Assembly (NCBI RefSeq): GCF_017676385.1
Contig: NZ_JAFFZN010000022.1
Location: forward strand, 62,001 to 126,000
Reading direction: 5' to 3'
DNA: 64,000 bases
Origin: Streptomyces spirodelae
GTDB lineage: Bacteria; Actinomycetota; Actinomycetes; Streptomycetales; Streptomycetaceae
Made by a program: the position numbers and the translations under genes. The notes beneath the pieces are model-generated. The model was not told the DNA's origin and ran no database searches. It saw only the letters and a program-made list of their open reading frames with translations. Shown here piece after piece: positions 8,912 through 18,768 of this stretch; positions within the stretch are counted from its first letter, which is position 1; each line of letters starts with the position of its first letter.

Positions 8912-9868
8912 CTACATCACCACCTTGACGACGCCGGTGAGGGCGATCTGGAAGAGGGCGAGCGGGACGAGAGCCGTCCAGGCCAGCCGCTGGATCTGGT
9001 CCTCGCGCAACCGGGGGTAGCTGACCCGCAGCCAGATCACCCCGAAGGCCAGCACGCCGGTCTTGAGCAGCATCCACAGCCAGCCCAGGCCGTCGGCGAA
9101 GGGCCCGTGCCAGCCGCCGAGGAAGAGCACGGCGGTGAGCGCGGAGAGGACGACGATGCCCGCGTACTCGGCGAGCAGGAAGAGCGCGAAGCGCAGCCCG
9201 GTGTACTCGGTGTACGCGCCGAAGATGATCTCCGAGTCGGCGATCGGCGCGTCGAAGGGCGGACGCTGCAGCTCGGCGAGGCCCGCTGTGAAGAAGACGA
9301 CGGCCCCCACCAGCTGCCAGGGCAGCCACCACCACTCCCACACCCCGAGGATGCCGGGCAGCGAGAGAGTGCCGGCCGCCATCGCGACGGAGGCGGCGGC
9401 GAGCAGCATCGGCAGCTCATAGGCCATCAGCTGAGCGGCGGTGCGCAGCCCGCCCAGGAGGGAGAACTTGTTGGCCGACGCCCAGCCGCCCATCAGGGAG
9501 CCCAGAATCCCGACGCCCAGCACGGCCAGCACGAAGAAGATCCCGGCGTCCAGCACCTGCGCGACGCCCCCACCGGGTGCGACCGGGATCGCGACCAGGA
9601 CGAGCAGGTACGGGATCAGCGCGAGCGCGGGTGCGAGCTGGAAGACCCGGCGGTCGGCGCCGTCAGGGACGACGTCCTCCTTCTGGGCGAACTTCACCCC
9701 GTCGGCCACGAGCTGGGCCCACCCGTGGAAGCCGCCCGCGTACATCGGGCCGACGCGTCCTTGCATATGGGCCATGACCTTGTGCTCGGTCTGGCCCACC
9801 AGGAGGGGCAGCAGGAGGAAGGCGAGCAGTACGGCGAGGATGCGGACGGTGACATCGAGGGCGTCCAT
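8912..9868 (-). CDS. nuoH: NADH-quinone oxidoreductase subunit H, second copy (nuoH2)
   Basis: A 318-residue subunit linking the membrane and peripheral arms and forming the entrance of the quinone chamber. It has QGRVGPMYAGGFHGWAQLVA, the counterpart of RVGPNRHGPWGMLQSLADGV in the other copy, and the acidic loop ADSEIIFGAYTEYTG. About eight helices are expected. The start is ATG at 9866-9868, overlapping the nuoC2 stop by one base. It lacks the Pro-rich C-terminal extension of the NuoH at 36,212-37,597. Confidence 0.92.
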   Translation of the reverse strand: MDALDVTVRILAVLLAFLLLPLLVGQTEHKVMAHMQGRVGPMYAGGFHGWAQLVADGVKFAQKEDVVPDGADRRVFQLAPALALIPYLLVLVAIPVAPGGGVAQVLDAGIFFVLAVLGVGILGSLMGGWASANKFSLLGGLRTAAQLMAYELPMLLAAASVAMAAGTLSLPGILGVWEWWWLPWQLVGAVVFFTAGLAELQRPPFDAPIADSEIIFGAYTEYTGLRFALFLLAEYAGIVVLSALTAVLFLGGWHGPFADGLGWLWMLLKTGVLAFGVIWLRVSYPRLREDQIQRLAWTALVPLALFQIALTGVVKVVM

Positions 9869-10881
9869 CAGGCTCCCTCCCCCGGCTCGCCGGTCTGCTC
9901 GTCGCTGGTCTGCTCGTCGCCGGTCCGTGGCCCGTCGTCGCCGCGCTGCCGCTCGTCGCCGGGCTGCCCGTTCTCGTGCCGCTCGTCGCCGTCCTGGCCC
10001 TGCCCGCCGTTCCGCTCCTCCTCCTGGGCGTGGTGCCAGGGAGCGTCGGTGGAGCGGGGCGTTTGCTGCTCAGCGGGTGCGGTCTCGCCCGTCTCCGCCG
10101 CGCGCTGCGAGGCCGAACCGGCGGCGGCGCTGCGCGCACGGCGCGGCCTGCGCGGTGCGGTGTCCGCAGCCCGCTCCGCTGCACCGGCGTCCTGCTGAGA
10201 AGCCGAGCCGGCGCTCGCACTGCGGCTGCGGCGCGGCGCCTCACCGGCGGCGCGGCGGGAGCGCTCGCGGGTGGGTGCCGGCGGGAGCTGGCCCTTGAGC
10301 GGACCCCACTCGTTGGGGTCGGGAACGCCGGGGGGCAGCATCTGGCGGCGCTTGGGGCCGCCGTGCCCCGACTCGCCGGGCTCCTTCGCGCCGGGCCACG
10401 CCTTGACGACGCGGGCCGCCAGCACGAAATCCTTACGGAGCGGATGTCCCTCGAAGGTGTCGGGCAGCAGCAGCGTCACCAGGTGCGGATGTCCGGGGAA
10501 GTCGACGCCGAACATCTCGTGGGTCTCGCGCTCGTGCCAGGCGGCACCGGCGTAGACACCGGTGGCGGTCGGCAGCGCAGGAGCCTCGTGCGGGACGGTC
10601 GTACGCAGGACGAAGCGGCGCACGCCGGGGGAGCCCGCAGCTGGCAGTGCCGCCAGGTGTGCGCAGATCCGGATGCCGGTGCCCGGCTCGTCGACGGCGC
10701 TGAGCCAGTCGAAGTAGGTGCAGCCCAGCTCGTCGCGGGCCGCGGTCAGCGCGGGAATCCAGGAGTCGGCGGGTACGTCGACGGTCAGCAGGCCGTAGGC
10801 GTCCTCGGCCGTCGCGCCCTGGCCGAACAGTTCACCGGCCGGGCGTGGCAGCCAGCCGGGGTGCTGGGGCGGCTCGGTCAC
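9868..10881 (-). CDS. nuoC: NADH-quinone oxidoreductase subunit C, second copy with long disordered tail (nuoC2)
   Basis: Residues 1 to about 195 form the 30-kDa/NuoC domain, ending in its signature HERETHEMFGVDFPGHPHL...GHPLRKDF. The remaining 140 or so residues are low complexity: first Arg/Ser/Ala-rich with an imperfect repeat (ASAGSASQQ..., AAAGSASQR...), then Gly/Asp/Glu/Gln-rich and strongly acidic. There is no NuoD fused to it and no nuoD gene next to it, although the normal order would put one here. The start is GTG at 10879-10881, overlapping nuoB2 by 4 bases. Confidence 0.88.
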   Translation of the reverse strand: MTEPPQHPGWLPRPAGELFGQGATAEDAYGLLTVDVPADSWIPALTAARDELGCTYFDWLSAVDEPGTGIRICAHLAALPAAGSPGVRRFVLRTTVPHEAPALPTATGVYAGAAWHERETHEMFGVDFPGHPHLVTLLLPDTFEGHPLRKDFVLAARVVKAWPGAKEPGESGHGGPKRRQMLPPGVPDPNEWGPLKGQLPPAPTRERSRRAAGEAPRRSRSASAGSASQQDAGAAERAADTAPRRPRRARSAAAGSASQRAAETGETAPAEQQTPRSTDAPWHHAQEEERNGGQGQDGDERHENGQPGDERQRGDDGPRTGDEQTSDEQTGEPGEGA

Positions 10882-11555
10882 CGTCCGTCCTCCTCGGTTT
10901 CACCGTCCGGAGCCGCCTCGGGCGCGGACGGCGCCTTCGGCGGTGCGACCAGGCCACTGGTGAGAGCGCCGGCGGAGGCGGCGCCGTTCGCGCCGCGCCC
11001 GGTGTAGGCGCCGCGCCCGGTGTAGCGGTCCGCTGTGGACTCGGCGGCGATCTTCTCCTGGAGCTTCAGTACGCCTTGCAGCAGCGCCTCGGGACGGGGC
11101 GGGCAGCCGGGCACATAGACGTCGACGGGGATGATCTGGTCGACGCCCTTGGTGACGGCGTAGGAGTCCCAGTAGGGCCCGCCGCAGTTGGAGCAGGCGC
11201 CGAAGGAGATGACGTACTTGGGCTCGGGCATCTGCTCGTACAGCCGTTTGACGGCGGGGGCCATCTTGTCGGTGACCGTCCCGGAGACGACCATCAGATC
11301 TGCCTGCCGCGGCCCCGGTGCGAAGGGGATGACGCCGAGCCGGATGAAGTCGTGCCGGGCCATGGAGGCGGCGATGAACTCGATGGCGCAGCAGGCCAGC
11401 CCGAAGTTGAAGACCCAGAGGCTGTAGCGGCGTCCCCAGTTGAGGACCACCTTCATCGGTTCGGGCGCCAGCCGCGAGAGCAGGCCGAGCTGGGGGCGTC
11501 CCTCGGCTCGCGCAGTTCCGTCAGAAGCGGGAGTCGGGGTGTTCGTTACGTCCAT
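10878..11555 (-). CDS. nuoB: NADH-quinone oxidoreductase subunit B, second copy (nuoB2)
   Basis: A 225-residue PSST-type subunit holding cluster N2. The adjacent cysteines are in GLACCAIEF, followed by GACSNCGG and PGCPPRPE. The third ligand region reads GACSNCGG where the main-operon NuoB reads GVCASSGG, so this copy has an additional cysteine. A 45-residue Ala/Gly/Pro-rich tail follows the conserved core. The start is ATG at 11553-11555, overlapping the end of nuoA2 by 10 bases. Confidence 0.92.
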   Translation of the reverse strand: MDVTNTPTPASDGTARAEGRPQLGLLSRLAPEPMKVVLNWGRRYSLWVFNFGLACCAIEFIAASMARHDFIRLGVIPFAPGPRQADLMVVSGTVTDKMAPAVKRLYEQMPEPKYVISFGACSNCGGPYWDSYAVTKGVDQIIPVDVYVPGCPPRPEALLQGVLKLQEKIAAESTADRYTGRGAYTGRGANGAASAGALTSGLVAPPKAPSAPEAAPDGETEEDGR

Positions 11556-11917
11556 TCCAGGACGCCCTTCTTGTACGCGTACAGCAGGCCGACGGCCAGG
11601 AAGCCGATGAAGACGAACATCTCCGCGAGCGTGGTGGCGCCGTAGCCGGGCGCGGCGAACACGGTCGACCAGGGGAAGAGGAACACCGCGTCAACGGCGA
11701 AGATGACGTACAGGAACGCGTAGACGTAGTAGCGGATCTGCGTGTGCGCCCAGCCCTCGCCGACGGGGTCGACCCCGCACTCGTAGGTCAGCATCTTCTC
11801 GGGCGTGGGAACCACCGGCCGCAGCAGGCGACCCGCCGCGAAGGCCACGCAGACGAAGAGCACACCGACGACGGCTACCAGCCCGACGACTGCATAGCCG
11901 TGGAAGTAGTCCGGCAC
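11546..11917 (-). CDS. nuoA: NADH-quinone oxidoreductase subunit A, second copy (nuoA2)
   Basis: A three-helix membrane subunit with the signature LTYECGVDPVGEGW and the acidic second helix FVFAVDAVFLFPW-like. I place the start at GTG 11915-11917 (VPDYFHGYAV, 123 residues), because AGGACGGGG lies about 8 bases upstream and this N-terminus fits other NuoA proteins. A GTG at 11963-11965 would add 16 residues but has no ribosome site, and a -10-like TACACT (11968-11973) would put the transcript start just inside that codon. It is the first gene of the ten-gene nuo2 operon. Confidence 0.88.
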   Translation of the reverse strand: MPDYFHGYAVVGLVAVVGVLFVCVAFAAGRLLRPVVPTPEKMLTYECGVDPVGEGWAHTQIRYYVYAFLYVIFAVDAVFLFPWSTVFAAPGYGATTLAEMFVFIGFLAVGLLYAYKKGVLEWT

Positions 11918-11988
11918 GCCTGCCCCGTCCTGTGTCGGTGTGTACGTTCGACGATCTGTACGCACGGAGTGTAGGCCCTGGCGGACTC

Positions 11989-12039
11989 GCTGAGGACAGT
12001 CGCGTCACACTCGCGGGCTTCGCGAGCGGAGTCCTCAGC
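11989..12039. repeat. Nested inverted repeat in the nuoA2/kinase divergent region
   Basis: GCTGAGGAC (11989-11997) is complementary to GTCCTCAGC (12031-12039). Inside it TCGCG (12011-12015) pairs with CGCGA (12021-12025). It lies in the probable 5' control region of nuoA2, so it could be an mRNA structure of an upstream transcript or a DNA site. Nothing in the sequence decides between these. Confidence 0.45.
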
Positions 12040-12047
12040 GGGCGCAA

Positions 12048-12066
12048 GTGACGTCTCTCACGTCAC
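12048..12066. promoter_or_regulatory. Perfect palindrome GTGACGT-N5-ACGTCAC, candidate operator
   Basis: Two perfect 7-base arms (12048-12054 and 12060-12066) are separated by CTCTC in the 246-base divergent region between nuoA2 and the sensor kinase gene. The size and spacing suit a dimeric regulator. The response regulator encoded two genes away is the obvious candidate, but that is inference. Confidence 0.5.
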
Positions 12067-12163
12067 CGTGGCGCCGGGGAGGGCCGGTGCTGGGGATAAC
12101 CCCCGTATGAAGACTCCAGCTCGCACGATTACCGGCGGCGATTGGGCGGGCGATGCTTGATTC

Positions 12164-13540
12164 ATGACTGGCGAAGGGTTCTCCCCTACTCCCGCTATGT
12201 GTCCGGCTCCTGCCCCGTGGCGCCCTCGGTGGCTCGTCATGCTGCGGGCTCCGGTGGACAGGCGCTCGATGCGTGAGCTGGCGTATGTCGTGACAGGGCT
12301 GCCGCTGGCGGTCATCGCCTTCTGTTACGCGTTCGGCGGGCTCCTGCTCGGCACCACGCTACTGATCACTTTTGTCGGGCTCCCGGTGCTGGCGGCAGGG
12401 CTGGCCGGGTGCCGGGCGCTGGGGCACCTGGAGCGGGGCCGCGCGCGGGCGCTGCTGGGGCTGGCGGTGGGCGAGCCCGACCCGGTGCGGACACTGCGAC
12501 GGTCGAGTGGGCTGATGTCCTGGATATGGGCGCTGCTACGCAGCGGGGCCACCTGGCGACACCTGTTCTACGCGCTGTTGCACCTGCCTTGGTCATTTTT
12601 CAGCTGCGGCGTGGGGCTGCTGGCCTGGTGTGCCGGCTGGTCGATGATCGCCTATCCGCTGTGGGAGTGGCTGTCCCCCGACTCCGTGGGCACTCCCCCG
12701 ATCCGGATCGGTCGCGACGGCCTCACCTCCGCCTCGACCCCGCAGCAGAGCAGCACGGTGCTGGAAGGCGGGTTCGCGCTGGCGTTCGTCTCGGCACTGG
12801 GCGTATTGATCGTCCTGCTGACACCGTGGCTGATACGCGGGCTGGTGCAAGTGGACAAGCTGCTGGTCAGTGGGTTGCTGGGGCCGTCATGGCTGGCGAC
12901 GCGGGTGTCTCAGCTGGAGACGGACCGCGGGGTGGTCGTGGACACGGCAGCAGCCGACCTGCGCCGGATCGAGCGGAATCTGCACGACGGCGCGCAGGCG
13001 CGCCTGGTCTCGCTGGCCATGGAACTGGGGCTGGCGAAGGAGAAGCTGCTGGACGATCCGGAGCCGGACCCCCAGGCCGTGGCGGCGTTGATCGACGGAG
13101 CGCACGGCGAGGTGAAGCTCGCCCTCCAGGAGCTGCGGGATCTGGCCCGGGGCATCCACCCGGCGATACTGACCGACCGGGGTCTGGGGCCGGCGCTCTC
13201 CGCGCTCGCCGCCCGCTGCACCGTACCGGTCTCGGTCACGGTCGAATTGGAGGAGCGGCCGGTCGCCGCTATCGAGGGAATCGCCTATTTCACCGTCTCC
13301 GAGCTGCTGCAGAACATCAGCAAGCACAGTGCGGCGCGGCGCGGATCGATCGACATATGGCGCAGCGAGCAGCGACTGCTCATACAGGTGACGGACGACG
13401 GCAAGGGAGGGGCCCAGGTCGAGGAGGGCTCCGGACTTGCCGGGCTCGCCGACCGGCTGCGGGCGGTCGACGGACTGCTGGCCGTGTACTCCCCGGTGGG
13501 GGGCCCGACGACAGTGACGGGGGAGCTGCCCTGGCGGTGA
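12164..13540 (+). CDS. Two-component sensor histidine kinase (HisKA_3 type, membrane sensor domain)
   Basis: A 458-residue NarL-partner-type kinase. Residues 35-235 form a membrane sensor region with two hairpins of hydrophobic segments (about 40-85 and 130-165) and another near 200-235, resembling the 'putative sensor' domain common in Streptomyces. The phosphoacceptor is His274 in ERNLHDGAQARL, followed by an HATPase_c domain with SELLQNISKHS (N box) and TDDGKGG (D box). It is divergent from nuoA2 and immediately precedes its response regulator. The start is ATG 12164; the first 25 or so residues are unlike the family and ATG 12239 is an alternative. The signal is unknown. Confidence 0.87.
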   Translation: MTGEGFSPTPAMCPAPAPWRPRWLVMLRAPVDRRSMRELAYVVTGLPLAVIAFCYAFGGLLLGTTLLITFVGLPVLAAGLAGCRALGHLERGRARALLGLAVGEPDPVRTLRRSSGLMSWIWALLRSGATWRHLFYALLHLPWSFFSCGVGLLAWCAGWSMIAYPLWEWLSPDSVGTPPIRIGRDGLTSASTPQQSSTVLEGGFALAFVSALGVLIVLLTPWLIRGLVQVDKLLVSGLLGPSWLATRVSQLETDRGVVVDTAAADLRRIERNLHDGAQARLVSLAMELGLAKEKLLDDPEPDPQAVAALIDGAHGEVKLALQELRDLARGIHPAILTDRGLGPALSALAARCTVPVSVTVELEERPVAAIEGIAYFTVSELLQNISKHSAARRGSIDIWRSEQRLLIQVTDDGKGGAQVEEGSGLAGLADRLRAVDGLLAVYSPVGGPTTVTGELPWR

Positions 13541-13597
13541 GTGCTCCAAGTGGTGACCGCTCTGGGATGCTGACGGCTCGGACGAAGGGCGGTACAG

Positions 13598-14302
13598 GTG
13601 GGGGAGCAAGTGGGGGAGAACGTGAAGCGCGGGGAGCCCGGGGTACGGGTGGTGATCGCTGAGGACTCCGTTCTGTTGCGCGAGGGACTGACCCGGCTGC
13701 TGGCTGACCGGGGGTACGAGGTGGTCGCCGGGGTCGGGGACGGGGAAGCGCTCGTGCGGGCCGTGGGGGAGCTGGCCGCCCGGGGCGAGGCCCCGGATGT
13801 GGTGGTGGCGGATGTCCGGATGCCCCCGACGCACACCGACGAGGGAGTGCGGGCTGCGGTACGGCTGCGCGCGGAGCACCCGGCGGTAGGGGTTCTGGTG
13901 CTGTCGCAGTACGTGGAGGAGCAGTACGCGACGGAGCTGCTGGCCGGGTCGAGCCGAGGAGTGGGCTATCTGCTCAAGGACCGCGTGGCGGAAGTACGGG
14001 AGTTCGTGGAGGCGGTGGCCCGGGTGGCGGCGGGCGGCACGGCGCTGGATCCGGAGGTGGTGACTCAGCTGCTGGGGCGCAGCCGGAAGCAGGATGTGCT
14101 GTCGGGCCTCACCCCACGGGAGCGGGAGGTATTGGCCCTGATGGCGGAGGGGCGCACCAATTCTGCGATCGCCGGACGGCTGGTGATCGGTCCGGGGGCT
14201 GTGGAGAAGCACGTCAGCAGCATCTTCGTGAAGCTGGGGCTGTCCCAGAGTGATGCTGATCACCGCAGGGTGCTCGCAGTGCTCAGGTATCTGGACTCCT
14301 GA
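13598..14302 (+). CDS. LuxR/NarL-type response regulator
   Basis: A 234-residue regulator. The receiver domain has the acidic pocket near VVIAEDS, the phosphoacceptor Asp72 in VVADVRMPP, and the conserved Lys in GYLLKDR. The C-terminal LuxR helix-turn-helix spans about residues 168-215 (LTPREREVLALMAEGRTN). It is 57 bases downstream of the kinase and is its cognate partner. Starts at GTG 13598 or GTG 13622 are both preceded by purine-rich sequence; most relatives begin close to VRVVIAEDS, so the second may be the true start. The position between nuo2 and korAB suggests that it controls one or both, which is inference. Confidence 0.9.
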   Translation: MGEQVGENVKRGEPGVRVVIAEDSVLLREGLTRLLADRGYEVVAGVGDGEALVRAVGELAARGEAPDVVVADVRMPPTHTDEGVRAAVRLRAEHPAVGVLVLSQYVEEQYATELLAGSSRGVGYLLKDRVAEVREFVEAVARVAAGGTALDPEVVTQLLGRSRKQDVLSGLTPREREVLALMAEGRTNSAIAGRLVIGPGAVEKHVSSIFVKLGLSQSDADHRRVLAVLRYLDS

Positions 14303-14303
14303 A

Positions 14304-14341
14304 GAGGGCTCGACGGGCCCAACCCCCTTCGAGGAGCCCTC
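14304..14341 (+). terminator. Possible terminator after the response regulator
   Basis: GAGGGCTC (14304-14311) is a perfect inverted repeat of GAGCCCTC (14334-14341), with a 22-base loop, directly after the stop codon. The long loop makes it a weak candidate. Confidence 0.35.
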
Positions 14342-14503
14342 CAGCAGGGGGGCGGAACGTAGCAGGGACGGCGTGCACCGTGGCGGAAGCAGCGCCCCAG
14401 ATGTCTCAAAAATCTGTCCACTATGGGAACAGCCACGGGAAGGCAACCCTTAGCAACGTACGATGGCAAGCGAGCCGCCGCCTTGAGGGAGGTCCGATCC
14501 AAC

Positions 14504-16430
14504 GTGACCAGTCAGGTCAGTAGCCCAGCCGGGCAGTCCGGCCCCGCACAGGGCCAGGACAGCGGACGGGACGCCGGCAACAAGGAGGTCCGGCGCCTGG
14601 ACCGGGTGATCATCCGGTTCGCGGGGGACTCCGGCGACGGTATGCAGCTCACCGGAGACCGCTTCACATCCGAGACGGCTTCGTTCGGCAACGATCTGTC
14701 GACGCTGCCGAACTTCCCGGCCGAGATCCGTGCCCCCGCGGGCACCCTGCCGGGAGTTTCCAGCTTCCAGCTCCACTTCGCCGATCACGACATCCTCACT
14801 CCGGGTGACGCACCCAATGTGCTGGTCGCGATGAATCCGGCGGCGCTGAAGGCGAACATGGCGGATCTGCCGCGTGGCGCCGAGATCATCGTGAACACGG
14901 ACGAGTTCACCAAGCGGGCGATGGCCAAGGTCGGCTACGACGCCAGCCCGCTGGAGGACGGCTCGCTGGACGGCTACCACGTCCACCCCGTGCCGCTGAC
15001 CACGCTGACGGTCGAGGCGCTCAAGGAGTACGACCTGGGCCGCAAAGAGGCCGGGCGGTCGAAGAACATGTTCGCGCTGGGCCTGCTGTCGTGGATGTAC
15101 AACAGGCCGACCGAGCAGACCGAGGCGTTCCTGCGGTCGAAGTTCGCGAAGAAGCCGACGGTCGCCGAGGCGAACATCGCGGCGTTCCGTGCCGGGTGGA
15201 ACTTCGGCGAGACGACGGAGGACTTCGCGATCTCCTACGAGGTCGCGCCCGCTTCCAGCGCCTTCCCGCCGGGGACGTACCGGAACATTTCCGGCAACCT
15301 GGCCTTGTCCTACGGGTTGATCGCCGCGTCTCAGCAGGCGGACCTGCCGCTCTTCCTCGGCTCGTACCCGATCACCCCGGCCTCCGACGTGCTGCACGAG
15401 CTGAGCAAGCACAAGAACTTCGGGGTGCGCTCCTTCCAGGCGGAGGACGAGATCGCGGGCATCGGTGCGGCCCTGGGCGCGGCGTTCGGCGGCTCGCTGG
15501 CGGTCACCACGACCTCGGGGCCCGGTGTGGCGCTGAAGTCGGAGACCATCGGTCTCGCGGTCTCGCTGGAGCTGCCGCTGCTGATCATCGACATCCAGCG
15601 CGGTGGCCCCTCGACCGGTCTGCCGACCAAGACCGAGCAGGCCGACCTGCTCCAGGCGATGTACGGGCGCAACGGCGAGGCGCCGGTGCCGATCGTGGCG
15701 CCGGCCACCCCGGCCGACTGCTTCACGGCAGCGCTGGACGCGGCCCGAATCGCTCTCACATACCGGACGCCGGTATTCCTCTTGTCGGACGGCTATCTGG
15801 CCAACGGCTCCGAGCCGTGGCGGGTCCCCGATGTGGACGAGCTGCCCGACCTGCGGACCCAGTTCGCCTCCGGGCCCAACCACGAGCTGGACGACGGCAC
15901 CGAGGTCTTCTGGCCGTACAAGCGCGACCCGCACACCCTGGCCCGCCCCTGGGCGGTGCCGGGCACACCGGGGCTCGAACACCGCATCGGCGGTATCGAG
16001 AAGCAGGACGGCACCGGCAACATCTCCTACGACCCGGCCAACCACGACTTCATGGTCCGCACCCGCCAGGCCAAGGTGGACGGCATCGAGGTACCGGACG
16101 TGGAGGTCAGCGACCCGGACGGAAACGCCCGGCTGCTCGTGCTCGGCTGGGGCTCGACGTACGGCCCGATCACCGCAGCGGTGCGCCGGGTCCGAGGCGC
16201 CGGGGGCGAGATCGCGCAGGCCCATCTGCGCCACCTCAACCCGTTCCCGCGGAATCTCGGTGAGGTGCTGCGGCGCTACGAGAAGGTCGTCATCCCCGAG
16301 ATGAACCTCGGCCAGCTCGCCACCCTGATCCGCGCCGAGTACCTGGTCGACGCACAGTCGTATACGCAGGTCCGCGGTCTGCCCTTCAAGGCCGAGCAGC
16401 TCGCGACCGCACTCAAGGAGGCCATCGCAC

Positions 16431-16438
<8 letters not shown>
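14504..16438 (+). CDS. korA: 2-oxoacid:ferredoxin oxidoreductase subunit alpha (KorA)
   Basis: A 644-residue fusion of a gamma-type domain (residues about 35-220, with IRFAGDSGDGMQLTGDRF) and an alpha domain with the pyrimidine-binding region (YPITPASDVLHELSKHK, then QAEDEIAGIGAALGAAFGG). KorAB oxidises 2-oxoglutarate, or a similar 2-oxoacid, with CoA and passes electrons to ferredoxin. In mycobacteria it is an oxygen-tolerant alternative to 2-oxoglutarate dehydrogenase. I chose GTG 14504 (VTSQVSSPAG) because GAGGGAGG lies 11 bases upstream; an in-frame ATG at 14423 adds 27 residues unlike the family. The end overlaps korB by 8 bases. Confidence 0.93.
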
Positions 16439-17531
<1,093 letters not shown>

Positions 17532-17549
17532 CGCTGATTCCCCGCCTGC

Positions 17550-17585
17550 GACAGGGCCCGGCACCTTGGGGTGCCGGGCCCTGTC
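17550..17585 (+). terminator. Strong hairpin terminator after korB
   Basis: A perfect 16-bp stem: the arm starting GACAGGGCCCGG (17550-17565) pairs with 17570-17585 around the loop TTGG. It starts 18 bases after the korB stop codon. Confidence 0.88.
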
Positions 17586-17738
17586 GGGTGCCGGGGCCTT
17601 TGGAGGGCCGGGGTTGTGTGCCGGGCGCGACAGGACCATAGAGCGGAACGGGAATGACAAGAGGGGGCGCCTCCCGTTACATTCCGAGAAGTCGGCACGC
17701 CGGACACCGGGCAGCCGGGGCAGAGGGCAGGGAGGGTC

Positions 17739-18740
17739 ATGCAGACACCGAGTTCACAGCGCACGGGGCTGCTGTTCGGCTTCGCGGCGTACGGAATGTG
17801 GGGGCTGCTGCCCCTGTACTGGCACGCTCTCGCCGACATCGGCGCCACCGAGGTGCTCGCCCACCGCATGGTCTGGTCACTGCCGACCGCACTGGTGATC
17901 GTCGCGCTGCTGCGCCGCTGGTCCTGGGTGAGCGCGCTGGTGCGCCAGCCGAAGAAGCTGGGCCTGGTGGTACTCGCCTCGGCCGTGATCTCCCTCAACT
18001 GGGGGCTGTTCATCTGGGCCGTCAGCTCCGACCGGGTCCTCGAATCCTCCCTCGGCTACTTCATCAACCCGCTGGTCTCCATAGCCTTCGGCGTCCTGCT
18101 GCTGCGCGAGCGGCTGCGCGTCGCCCAGTGGACCGCCGTCGCCATCGGCGCGGCCGCCGTGGTGGTGATGACCGTCGCCTACGGCAAGCTGCCCTGGCTC
18201 TCCCTCTGCCTGGCGTTCAGCTTCGCGTCGTACGGGCTGATCAAGAAGCACGTCAAGCTGGACGGTGTCGAGGGCTTCAGCGCGGAGACCGCGGTGCAGT
18301 TCCTGCCCGCGCTCGGCTTCCTGATCTACCTCGGCTCACAGGGCGAGTCCTCGTTCACCTCCGACGGGGTGGGCAACGCGCTGCTGCTCGCCTGCGCCGG
18401 GGTGGCGACCGCGCTGCCGCTGATCTTTTTCGGCAGCGCGGCGGTGCGGCTGCCGCTGTCCACCATCGGGTTGCTGCAGTATCTGGCCCCTGCCTTCATG
18501 TTCGTCCTGGGCCTGACCGTCTTCCACGAGGCGATGCCGCCGGAGCGCTTCGCCGGGTTCGGGCTGGTGTGGGTGGCGCTGACGATTCTGACGTGGGACG
18601 CGTTGCGGAACGCGAGGCGCGGGCGCGCGGAATTGCGGGCTGCGGCTGCGGCGGCCGCTGTTGCGGAGGCCGCCGATGAGGCCGCCACCGCTGAGGCCGC
18701 CACCACGGAGTCCCCCGTCGCGGGGGCAGCCGACCGGTGA
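17739..18740 (+). CDS. rarD: EamA-family transporter RarD
   Basis: A 333-residue membrane protein with ten helices in two EamA-type halves. The N-terminus FGFAAYGMWGLLPLYWHAL and the motif SAVISLNWGLFIWAVSS are characteristic of RarD, a subfamily of drug/metabolite transporters whose substrate is not known. An Ala/Glu-rich tail of about 40 residues (from residue 295) follows the last helix. GGGAGGGTC precedes the ATG. It stands alone between the korB terminator and a convergent ABC operon. Confidence 0.88.
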   Translation: MQTPSSQRTGLLFGFAAYGMWGLLPLYWHALADIGATEVLAHRMVWSLPTALVIVALLRRWSWVSALVRQPKKLGLVVLASAVISLNWGLFIWAVSSDRVLESSLGYFINPLVSIAFGVLLLRERLRVAQWTAVAIGAAAVVVMTVAYGKLPWLSLCLAFSFASYGLIKKHVKLDGVEGFSAETAVQFLPALGFLIYLGSQGESSFTSDGVGNALLLACAGVATALPLIFFGSAAVRLPLSTIGLLQYLAPAFMFVLGLTVFHEAMPPERFAGFGLVWVALTILTWDALRNARRGRAELRAAAAAAAVAEAADEAATAEAATTESPVAGAADR

Positions 18741-18768
18741 GGGGGTGCCCCTGCTGGGGCACGCCCCC
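18741..18768. terminator. Bidirectional terminator between rarD and the ABC permease
   Basis: GTGCCCC (18745-18751) pairs with GGGGCAC (18756-18762) around TGCT. An outer G-run (18741-18744) pairs with the C-run to 18767 after a one-base bulge. It fills the whole gap between the two convergent stop codons. Confidence 0.7.

Noticed and set aside
14423..14503. Longer KorA start at ATG 14423.
   Set aside because: The extra 27 residues are unlike the family and lack a ribosome site; the GTG at 14504 has one.
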